Part shown: in pieces, positions 1 through 5,045 of the stretch
Layout: every line of letters begins with the position of its first letter
How positions within the stretch are numbered: position 1 is the stretch's first letter
DNA from: Chloroflexota bacterium
GTDB lineage: Bacteria > Chloroflexota > UBA5177 > JANWHV01
Assembly (NCBI GenBank): GCA_025450255.1
Contig: JANWHV010000305.1
Location: 1 to 5,826 of the forward strand
Reading direction: 5' to 3'
DNA length: 5,826 nt
Position numbers and translations under genes: made by a program
Notes under the pieces: generated by a model
Seen by the model: only the letters and a program-made list of their open reading frames with translations
Told to the model about the DNA's origin: nothing
The model's database searches: none

Positions 1-156
1 AGGCGTATGCACACCATTGTCGATCGTGTGCTCGAGGACGTTAACTTCAGCGCGAGAGACCATCCCGGTGACAAGATCACGGTAGACGCCGAGAATGTGA
101 AAGCGCAGTTGGCGGAAGCACTCGAGAATCCCGACTTGAGCCGGTATATTCTGTAG
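1..156 (+). CDS. hslU: HslU (ClpY), ATPase subunit of the HslVU protease, C-terminal fragment
   Basis: Only the last 51 codons and the TAG stop lie in the window; the 5' part is cut off by the window edge. The fragment opens with RRMHTIVDRVLED, matching the end of the sensor-2 GARR(L) segment of AAA+ HslU proteins, and ends in PDLSRYIL, very close to the E. coli tail EDLSRFIL. In this family the extreme C-terminal tail docks between HslV subunits and activates the peptidase, so the intact tail suggests a working HslVU partnership in the cytoplasm. The hexameric ATPase unfolds substrates and feeds them to HslV, which would be expected upstream, outside the window. A gene order of hslU followed by the rpsB cluster recalls Firmicutes such as Staphylococcus, where codY lies between; no codY is present here. 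Identification rests on the C-terminal segment alone but is distinctive. Confidence 0.9.
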   Translation, partial: RRMHTIVDRVLEDVNFSARDHPGDKITVDAENVKAQLAEALENPDLSRYIL

Positions 157-196
157 CTGCTACCCATATCGCCCGTCGAACGCTCGGCCGAGACCT

Positions 197-226
197 GGAC
201 GGACGAATGTGATCGCATGTCCGTTT
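197..226 (+). terminator. Possible weak intrinsic terminator after hslU
   Basis: ACGGAC (199-204) pairs perfectly with GTCCGT (219-224). After a 2-nt bulge, ATG (207-209) pairs with CAT (216-218), leaving a 6-nt loop. G197 and G198 can add G-U wobbles with T226 and T225. Only three Ts (224-226) follow, so the U-tract is poor and termination would be partial at best. It lies 40 nt after the hslU stop and directly abuts the -35 element of the next promoter, a sensible place to separate two transcription units. It could equally be a 3' mRNA-stabilising hairpin. Confidence 0.35.
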
Positions 227-253
227 GCCGGGCTTTCGAGGCTTTGCTACACT
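225..253 (+). promoter_or_regulatory. Sigma70-type promoter for the rpsB operon (extended -10)
   Basis: TTGCCG at 225-230 resembles the -35 consensus (4 of 6 matches). It is followed by exactly 17 nt and TACACT at 248-253 (4 of 6 matches to TATAAT). A TG at 245-246, one base before the -10, makes it an extended -10 promoter. Transcription would start near 259-261, giving a leader of about 110 nt before rpsB. An overlapping TATAAC at 255-260 is a possible alternative -10 but has no well-spaced -35. This is the only clear promoter I see, so it probably serves the whole downstream cluster. Confidence 0.6.
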
Positions 254-313
254 CTATAACTGGCTCCAAATACACACGTGGGCTGATCGCGCCTAGGTTG
301 CCCTGACACGGGT

Positions 314-352
314 ATGCGCGCGGGAAGACGCCTACGGAGGAACGAAACCTAA
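314..352 (+). CDS. Possible 12-codon leader peptide upstream of rpsB
   Basis: An ATG at 314 opens a 12-codon frame, [12 protein letters not shown], stopping at TAA 350-352, 17 nt before the rpsB ATG. Five of its twelve residues are arginine. The upstream sequence ACGGG (308-312) is a poor and too-close ribosome site, so translation is doubtful. If translated, it would place a ribosome over the GGAGG (336-340) and near the rpsB ribosome-binding site. Frames this short arise often by chance. Confidence 0.15.
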   Translation: MRAGRRLRRNET

Positions 353-353
353 C

Positions 354-360
354 GAGAGGG
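354..360 (+). promoter_or_regulatory. Ribosome-binding site of rpsB
   Basis: GAGAGGG ends 9 nt before the ATG at 370 and is the likely Shine-Dalgarno for rpsB. A stronger-looking GGAGG sits at 336-340, 29 nt before the ATG, too far to serve this start and with no start codon of its own at normal spacing. Confidence 0.6.
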
Positions 361-369
361 CATACATCC

Positions 370-1272
370 ATGGCAGTTGCAAGCATGCGCCAGCTCCTGG
401 AAGCTGGTGTCCACTTTGGCCACCAGACCCGGCGCTGGAACCCAAAGATGCGTGAGTTCATTTTCACTGAACGAAACGGCATCCACATCATCGATTTGCA
501 GCAGACCGTCCACTTGCTGCAAGACGCTTATGATTACTCGCGTGCATTGGCTGAGCAGGGTAAGACAATCCTATTCGTCGGCACAAAAAAGCAAGCCCAG
601 GAAGCAGTCGCGGACGAGGCACGCCGTTGTGGCATGTATTACGTGAATCAGCGCTGGCTCGGCGGCATGCTTACCAACTTCTCAACCATTCAACAGCGAC
701 TACGCCGCATGATCGATCTGGAGAACCAGATCAAGAACGGCGAGCTAACGCGGCGGACCAAGCGCGAGGGCCTCAAGATTCAGGAAGAGGTCGCCAAGCT
801 CAACCGTATCCTTGGCGGCGTTAAGGGCATGCATCGATTACCCGATGCCGTGTTCATCATCGACACTAAGAAGGAACGTCTGGCGATTCAGGAAGCAACT
901 CGTCTGGAGATACCGGTAATCGCCCTCCTGGACACGAACTGCGACCCGGATGAGGTGCAGTACCCAATTCCGGCCAACGACGACGCCATTCGCGCCGTAC
1001 GTCTGCTTACCAGCAAAATCGCCGACGCAGTCATCGAGGGCAAGCAAGCCCGTGAGTCGGCGAACGCGGACCTTGACGCAATTCCGCCCGGCACGTCGTT
1101 CAGCTTCGCGCCTACTCCAGATGAGCATGACGGGGCAAGCGCTGGAGCAGACGATAAGGCAGCGGCGGCCGCTATCGACGAGAGCGAATTGGACTTTGCA
1201 CCACCCGCCATTGACGTCGAGGCAGATGAGCCTGTCGTGGCCACGGCTGAGCCTTCCGTCGCCGCGGAGTAA
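370..1272 (+). CDS. rpsB: 30S ribosomal protein S2 with an acidic C-terminal tail
   Basis: S2 binds late in small-subunit assembly, between the head and body near the anti-Shine-Dalgarno region of 16S rRNA, and with S1 where present helps engage mRNA. The start [19 protein letters not shown] aligns with E. coli [19 protein letters not shown], which fixes the ATG at 370. Other hallmarks are TRRWNPKM (20-27), the [10 protein letters not shown] segment (95-104) and the second S2 signature around [12 protein letters not shown] (158-169). The core ends near residue 230. The remaining tail of about 65 residues, from about 237, is rich in Ala, Pro, Asp and Glu (about 15 acidic residues, one Lys) and is probably disordered. 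Total length of 300 aa exceeds the usual 230-260. It is first in the operon, behind the 225-253 promoter, with tsf next as in most bacteria. Confidence 0.98.
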   Translation: MAVASMRQLLEAGVHFGHQTRRWNPKMREFIFTERNGIHIIDLQQTVHLLQDAYDYSRALAEQGKTILFVGTKKQAQEAVADEARRCGMYYVNQRWLGGMLTNFSTIQQRLRRMIDLENQIKNGELTRRTKREGLKIQEEVAKLNRILGGVKGMHRLPDAVFIIDTKKERLAIQEATRLEIPVIALLDTNCDPDEVQYPIPANDDAIRAVRLLTSKIADAVIEGKQARESANADLDAIPPGTSFSFAPTPDEHDGASAGADDKAAAAAIDESELDFAPPAIDVEADEPVVATAEPSVAAE

Positions 1273-1287
1273 TATACGTACCGGATT

Positions 1288-1308
1288 TCCCGACGCTGAC
1301 GCGCGGGA
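1288..1308 (+). other. Intercistronic stem-loop between rpsB and tsf
   Basis: TCCCG (1288-1292) pairs with CGGGA (1304-1308). After a bulged A1293, CGC (1294-1296) pairs with GCG (1301-1303), closing a TGAC tetraloop, for eight pairs in all. The following bases are CATGCAG, with no T-tract, so it is not a typical intrinsic terminator. It sits in the 62-nt gap and could tune the S2:EF-Ts ratio by RNA processing or partial attenuation; that role is inference. Confidence 0.45.
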
Positions 1309-1334
1309 CATGCAGACCGAAGGGACGGAGAGCA

Positions 1335-1925
1335 ATGCAGATTTCCGCGCAGACGGTCAAGGAGCTGCGCGATCGGACCGGCGCCGGCATTATGGACTGC
1401 AGAAAGGCGCTTACCGAGGCTGAAGGCAGCATCGCCAAAGCTGAGGCTTTGTTACGGGAGAAAGGCATGCGGGGACCGAAAGATCCCACGCGCGCAACTC
1501 GGCAGGGTCTGATCGAGAGCTATAAACACCCGGGCGGCCAACTCGGCGCGCTGGTCGAACTCAATTGCGAAACCGACTTTGTCGCGCGAACGGACGACTT
1601 CCGTCAGTTGGCGTATGAGATTGCGCTGCATGTCGCCGCCGCCGATCCGAAGTATCCAAATCGCGAATCCATTCCTGAATCCGCGATCGAGGAGCAAAAG
1701 GCAGCGTTTACCGAGCAGCTTCGCCTATCCGACACCTCGGAAGAAGACCTTCCGGCGAAGCTGGAGGCGCGCTTGGCGCAGTGGGTGCAGGAAGTCGCGC
1801 TGCTCGATCAGCCGTATGTCCGCGACCCGAAGAACACCATCAAGCAGCTGATTCTGAGCATCGGCGGTAAGACCGGCGAGAATATCCGCATCGGCCGCTT
1901 CGCGCGCTTCAAGGTTGGGGAATAG
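1335..1925 (+). CDS. tsf: Translation elongation factor Ts, short form
   Basis: EF-Ts is the nucleotide exchange factor that expels GDP from EF-Tu in the cytoplasm. The N-terminal UBA-like domain (about 1-50) carries the first signature [16 protein letters not shown] (11-26). The second signature, [11 protein letters not shown] (75-85), includes the TDFV motif that inserts into EF-Tu. At 196 aa it matches the short Thermus thermophilus type and lacks the duplicated core half and coiled coil of the 283-aa E. coli protein. In Thermus the short form acts as a dimer, which may apply here. The natural-looking end ([20 protein letters not shown]) argues against truncation. The ATG at 1335 has a GGAG (1327-1330) four bases upstream and starts with the expected [12 protein letters not shown]. 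The linker after residue 44 (MRGPKDP) differs from the usual Lys/Ala-rich linker. Confidence 0.97.
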   Translation: MQISAQTVKELRDRTGAGIMDCRKALTEAEGSIAKAEALLREKGMRGPKDPTRATRQGLIESYKHPGGQLGALVELNCETDFVARTDDFRQLAYEIALHVAAADPKYPNRESIPESAIEEQKAAFTEQLRLSDTSEEDLPAKLEARLAQWVQEVALLDQPYVRDPKNTIKQLILSIGGKTGENIRIGRFARFKVGE

Positions 1926-1932
1926 GTTCTCC

Positions 1933-2658
1933 ATGTATCGACGAGTCCTGTTGAAGCTTAGTGGGGAAGCACTGGTCGGACAGGTTGGCTATGGCATCGA
2001 TCCCGCGGTTGTCAGGCGCATCGCGAGCCAGATCGCTCGAGTGCGCGAGCTTGGCGTCGAGATCGCCGTGGTGGTTGGGGGCGGAAACATTTTCCGTGGT
2101 CTCGCGGCAAGCTCGCTCGGCATGGATCGGGCGACCGCGGACTATATGGGCATGCTCGCAACTGTGCTGAACGCGCTTGCTCTCAAGGATGCGTTAAGCC
2201 AGGTGAATGTCGATATACGCGTACAGACCGCTATCGGCATGGATTCAGTGGCCGAGCCATACATCCGGGGCAGGGCGCTCCGGCATCTGGAAAAAGGCAG
2301 GGTCGTGATCCTGGCCGCCGGCACGGGCAATCCGTATTTCACCACCGATACAGCGGCGGGCTTGCGCGCGATAGAGCTGAAGTGCGAAGTATTGCTTAAG
2401 GCCACCAAGGTGGACGGGATTTACACCGCCGATCCGGCCATCGATTCGACAGCCACGCGATATGATAGGCTGGACTATTATACGGCTCTGGAACGCGAAC
2501 TCCAGGTGATGGACAGCACGGCATTCGCCCTGTGCAAGGACAACGGCTTGCCTATCATTGTCTTTAATCTTGATGGTCCGGACAATATTGAGCGAGCCGT
2601 ACTGGGCCTCGAAGTCGGGACTCTAGTTGTGGCGGGTGAGCGGATACTGAGCAGCTAA
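1933..2658 (+). CDS. pyrH: UMP kinase (uridylate kinase)
   Basis: This is the hexameric bacterial UMP kinase of the amino-acid-kinase fold, phosphorylating UMP to UDP with ATP in pyrimidine nucleotide synthesis. Visible motifs are KLSGEAL (8-14), the glycine loop [10 protein letters not shown] (47-56), [10 protein letters not shown] (65-74), the UMP-binding [13 protein letters not shown] (130-142) and [13 protein letters not shown] (156-168) of the ATP side. I start it at ATG 1933, giving 241 aa and [14 protein letters not shown], which fits the family. An in-frame TTG at 1915 would add six residues inside tsf and is less likely. The tsf stop is only 7 nt upstream, so translation is probably coupled; GGGG at 1917-1920 and AGG at 1924-1926 are weak ribosome-binding candidates. 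The family is typically activated by GTP and inhibited by UTP; that is family knowledge, not visible here. Confidence 0.97.
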   Translation: MYRRVLLKLSGEALVGQVGYGIDPAVVRRIASQIARVRELGVEIAVVVGGGNIFRGLAASSLGMDRATADYMGMLATVLNALALKDALSQVNVDIRVQTAIGMDSVAEPYIRGRALRHLEKGRVVILAAGTGNPYFTTDTAAGLRAIELKCEVLLKATKVDGIYTADPAIDSTATRYDRLDYYTALERELQVMDSTAFALCKDNGLPIIVFNLDGPDNIERAVLGLEVGTLVVAGERILSS

Positions 2659-2674
2659 CGATGAACTGCCTATC

Positions 2675-2682
2675 AAGGAGGT
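2675..2682 (+). promoter_or_regulatory. Consensus ribosome-binding site of frr
   Basis: AAGGAGGT is a full match to the anti-Shine-Dalgarno complement and ends 6 nt before the GTG at 2689. It is the strongest ribosome-binding site in the window and supports the GTG start over the out-of-frame ATG at 2661. Confidence 0.85.
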
Positions 2683-2688
2683 ACGCGC

Positions 2689-3252
2689 GTGGCGACAATC
2701 CAGGAACTTCTTGATGAAGGCGATCGTCGTATGCGCAAGGCCATTGAAGTCCTGATGCAGGATCTGGCCAGCGTGCGCACGGGCAGGGCGTCAGCAGCGC
2801 TTATCGATACCGTCCCGGTTGAATATTACGGGACCGCGACTCCGCTCAACCAGCTAGCGTCGGTTTCGGTGGCGGACGCGCGATCGCTATTGGTTACGCC
2901 ATACGACCGGTCGGTGATGCCCGACATCGACAAGGCGATTCGCAAGGCTGACCTTGGCCTCAACCCGTCGAGCGACGGCACCGTTATGCGGGTCGTCGTA
3001 CCGGCGCTGAATGAAGATAGACGCCGCGACATGGTGAAGGTCGTGCACAAGAAACTCGAAGAGCACAAAATCGCGGTCCGCAATGTGCGCCGCGAAGTGC
3101 ACGATAAACTGAAGGTCATGGAGAAGGATAAGTCGGCTTCCGCGGATGATGTGCGGCGCGCGAGCGATCGGCTACAGAAGATCACGGACCATGCAATTGC
3201 CGAAATGGACACTCTTGGTTCCGCTAAGGAGTACGATGTCATGGCCGTCTAG
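2689..3252 (+). CDS. frr: Ribosome recycling factor
   Basis: RRF, with EF-G, splits the post-termination ribosome so the subunits can be reused. The protein is 187 aa, the usual length (about 185), and collinear with the family. It has an N-terminal helix with ASVRTGRAS (27-35), a beta-rich domain II including VEYYGTATPLNQLASV (44-59), the hinge-side LNPSSDG (91-97), and helices of the three-helix bundle with RNVRREVHDKLK (131-142), whose arginines contact 23S rRNA in homologues. The C-terminus SAKEYDVMAV is intact. It uses a GTG start behind an excellent Shine-Dalgarno. pyrH ends 30 nt upstream. Its stop codon overlaps the edge of a stem-loop. Confidence 0.97.
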   Translation: MATIQELLDEGDRRMRKAIEVLMQDLASVRTGRASAALIDTVPVEYYGTATPLNQLASVSVADARSLLVTPYDRSVMPDIDKAIRKADLGLNPSSDGTVMRVVVPALNEDRRRDMVKVVHKKLEEHKIAVRNVRREVHDKLKVMEKDKSASADDVRRASDRLQKITDHAIAEMDTLGSAKEYDVMAV

Positions 3253-3274
3253 GCCGTGGCGCGATCGACGGCCT
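3251..3274 (+). other. Stem-loop at the frr/uppS junction
   Basis: AGGCCGT (3251-3257) is perfectly complementary to ACGGCCT (3268-3274), a 7-bp stem with a 10-nt loop. Its left arm includes the last two bases of the frr TAG stop. No T-tract follows (TGAATGCG), so it does not look like an intrinsic terminator. It falls at the border between the translation genes and the lipid genes and could be an RNA-processing or stability element (inference). Confidence 0.4.
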
Positions 3275-3305
3275 TGAATGCGAGTCAGGAACGCGGGAGA
3301 CACGT

Positions 3306-4121
3306 GTGAGTTCTTCGAACAAGCCTTTGGACGCCGACCAGGGCAACGTGGTTTCCCTCGCGGACGCGCGCGTCGAGGAGGCGCCCACGGATCCAGCCGC
3401 GGCGGCGTCTCCTGAGGCGGAGCCCATCCAGGGCAACCTGGTACCGAGGCACGTGGCCATCATCATGGATGGAAACGGGCGCTGGGCACAGAGCAGGCAC
3501 ATGCCGCGACTCGAAGGCCACAAGCAGGGCGTCGATAATATCCATCGCATCGTGCCCTGCGCGATCGATCTGGGCATTGAAATCATGACGCTCTACGCGT
3601 TCTCAACCGAGAACTGGGGTCGTCCGCGCGATGAAGTAAGCGGCCTGATGCGGCTGTTCACGCTCATTAGTCGTAGAGAGACCGCAAATCTGCATCGACA
3701 GGGCGTCCGCGTGCTACACATCGGATCGTTGGAGGGTGTCAGCCCGCCGCTTGCGCGCGCCATAGAGGACGCGGTGGTTTTGACCCGCGCGAACACGCGC
3801 ATGCAGCTTAACATTGCTTTTAACTACGGCGGCAGGGCGGAGATAGTGCGTTCGGTACGCGAGATCATGGAACTTGGCGTCAAGACCACTGACGTAACGG
3901 AAGACTTGATCTCCAAGCACCTGTACACGGCGGGCGCGCGTGACCCGGATCTGATAATTCGCACGGCGGGCGAAATGCGCCTGTCTAATTTTCTACTCTG
4001 GCAGGCGGCATACAGCGAGTACTACGCCAGTCCGAAATTCTGGCCTGAGTTCGGGCCCGCGGACCTTCGCCTCGCGGTCGAGTCGTATGCCGGGCGCAAG
4101 CGAAAATATGGCAAGCTCTAA
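3306..4121 (+). CDS. uppS: Isoprenyl transferase (undecaprenyl diphosphate synthase type) with N-terminal extension
   Basis: This is a cis-prenyltransferase that condenses isopentenyl diphosphate onto farnesyl diphosphate to make the C55 carrier lipid for peptidoglycan and other wall polymers; the exact chain length cannot be read from sequence. The catalytic loop IIMDGNGRWA (52-61) supplies Asp55, equivalent to E. coli Asp26. YAFSTENWGRP (97-107) includes Asn103, like E. coli Asn74. DPDLIIRTAGEMRLSNFLLWQ (213-233) gives the pyrophosphate-binding Arg219, Arg225 and Ser227, and AYSEYY supplies Glu238. The usual RTGGE is RTAGE here. About 45 residues rich in Ala, Pro and Glu precede the domain, longer than normal and probably disordered. 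The GTG at 3306 follows GGGAGA (3295-3300) at 5 nt. An internal GTG at residue 15 could shorten the tail but lacks a clear ribosome site. Confidence 0.95.
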   Translation: MSSSNKPLDADQGNVVSLADARVEEAPTDPAAAASPEAEPIQGNLVPRHVAIIMDGNGRWAQSRHMPRLEGHKQGVDNIHRIVPCAIDLGIEIMTLYAFSTENWGRPRDEVSGLMRLFTLISRRETANLHRQGVRVLHIGSLEGVSPPLARAIEDAVVLTRANTRMQLNIAFNYGGRAEIVRSVREIMELGVKTTDVTEDLISKHLYTAGARDPDLIIRTAGEMRLSNFLLWQAAYSEYYASPKFWPEFGPADLRLAVESYAGRKRKYGKL

Positions 4122-4128
4122 ACCGCCG

Positions 4129-4146
4129 GCCGGAAGCTATTCCGGC
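4129..4146 (+). other. Stem-loop between uppS and cdsA
   Basis: GCCGGAA (4129-4135) and TTCCGGC (4140-4146) form a perfect 7-bp stem with a GCTA tetraloop, starting 8 nt after the uppS stop. No T-tract follows. The next bases (ATCCGGCCCTGTCCGGG) hold further CCGG self-complementarity that could pair alternatively with the same arms. It could stabilise or attenuate the message before cdsA; it is not a convincing intrinsic terminator. Confidence 0.4.
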
Positions 4147-4238
4147 ATCCGGCCCTGTCCGGGTGCGCCTGGATACTCGGGCGGATTTCTCGCGCGCGGA
4201 CGCCGCTACCTGACTCATGCTTCACTAGCCGCCCAAAC

Positions 4239-5045
4239 GTGAAGCAGCGCGTCGCCAGCGCGGCCGTGCTGCTCCCGATCGCCGTGCTGTTGGTGGTTCT
4301 AGGCGGCACGCCCTTTTTCGTCGGTATCACGGTGATGTGCCTGGCGGCCCTGTGGGAGCTAACTGCCCTGCTCGGCGCCATGACGCCGCACACAGCCACG
4401 ACCGTGTGGCGCTACTTCGCCATAGTTGGAGGGGCCGGCTTGTTATTCGGCGTGTTCTATGGTCGATATCATGCGCAAGCGCCGCAGGTGGCCATAGCCT
4501 GTGTTCTGGTGCTGAGCCTAATCGGCCTGCTATTTGGTGGTCAGCCGGCACACCGGGTCATTCAGTGGGCGGCGGGCGCGGCGTCGATTGCCTACATCGT
4601 GGGACTTGGCGCCCACTTCATCCTGTTGCGGGAGGCGAGCCATGGCCTTGGCTGGACGCTGCTTGCCTGCGCGACAACGTGGTCCACGGATATTGGCGCG
4701 TATTTCGCAGGCCGCCAATATGGGAAGCGGCCATTTTTCCACTCGATCAGCCCCAAGAAAACGCTTGAGGGCGCCATCGGCGGCCTGGTGGCGGGAATCA
4801 TCGCGGCGATGCTCGTGATTGGCGTCGCCGGTCTGCGGGTGCCGTTACTAAAAGGATTGTTGATTGGCGCGACGGCGAGCGCGGCGGCGCAAGCGGGCGA
4901 CCTGGTCGAGTCCCTGGTCAAACGCGAGGCCGGTGTCAAGGATTCCGGTACGCTCATACCAGGGCATGGCGGCGTATTGGACCGCATTGACAGCCTGCTC
5001 TTTGTCATTGCGGTCGTGTATTACTGTCGATTGATATTCGCGTGA
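4239..5045 (+). CDS. cdsA: Phosphatidate cytidylyltransferase (CDP-diacylglycerol synthase)
   Basis: This inner-membrane enzyme uses CTP and phosphatidic acid to make CDP-diacylglycerol, the precursor of bacterial phospholipids. The protein is 268 aa and very hydrophobic, with about eight or nine membrane segments, the first at about residues 7-25. The PROSITE-type CdsA signature is complete at 225-251: SLVKR, KDSGTLIPGHGG and LDRID. STDIGAYFAGR (149-159) and SPKKTLEGAIGG (171-182) are also family hallmarks, and QAGD (218-221) with Asp248 probably form the metal site. The GTG at 4239 gives the family-like start MKQRVASAAVLLPIAV. No Shine-Dalgarno is visible before it, although the gap to uppS is 117 nt. 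It overlaps dxr by 4 nt. Confidence 0.95.
   Translation: MKQRVASAAVLLPIAVLLVVLGGTPFFVGITVMCLAALWELTALLGAMTPHTATTVWRYFAIVGGAGLLFGVFYGRYHAQAPQVAIACVLVLSLIGLLFGGQPAHRVIQWAAGAASIAYIVGLGAHFILLREASHGLGWTLLACATTWSTDIGAYFAGRQYGKRPFFHSISPKKTLEGAIGGLVAGIIAAMLVIGVAGLRVPLLKGLLIGATASAAAQAGDLVESLVKREAGVKDSGTLIPGHGGVLDRIDSLLFVIAVVYYCRLIFA

Larger units (their letters stand above)
260..369 (+). promoter_or_regulatory. rpsB 5' leader with possible regulatory folding
   Basis: This is the predicted untranslated leader of about 110 nt. GGGC (280-283) can pair with GCCC (300-303), extended by CGT (277-279) with ACG (308-310) across a 4-nt bulge. The same CCC (301-303) can instead pair with GGG (310-312), extended by G300-T313 and T299-A314, so the two small stems are mutually exclusive. 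In gammaproteobacteria, S2 represses its own rpsB mRNA through a leader structure. Whether this leader does the same is inference, since I cannot match it to that element. No gene over 12 codons fits here. Confidence 0.35.

Noticed and set aside
231..245. Tandem GGCTTT copies (231-236 and 240-245) as an operator repeat
   Set aside because: Six bases repeated once is easily chance, and both copies lie in the promoter spacer without symmetry.
1270..1277. TAATAT/TATACG just after rpsB as a -10 element for tsf
   Set aside because: No -35-like hexamer is found at suitable spacing in the rpsB tail, so an internal promoter is not supported.
838..1335. 165-codon minus-strand frame opposite the end of rpsB
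   Set aside because: It overlaps the confident S2 coding region, shows no domain or convincing ribosome site, and fits an antisense shadow.
1915..1932. TTG at 1915 as an earlier pyrH start
   Set aside because: It would add six residues (MGNRFS) within tsf. The ATG at 1933 gives the family-like start [14 protein letters not shown] just after the tsf stop.
2661..2714. ATG at 2661 opening a short frame across the frr ribosome-binding site
   Set aside because: It is out of frame with frr, only 17 codons long, and has no ribosome site; the perfect AAGGAGGT clearly serves the GTG at 2689.
4122..4238. uppS/cdsA gap as a missed small gene or a UppS-CdsA fusion
   Set aside because: The frame is open but has no ATG, GTG or TTG start before 4239, the encoded residues resemble neither family, and both genes have complete natural ends.
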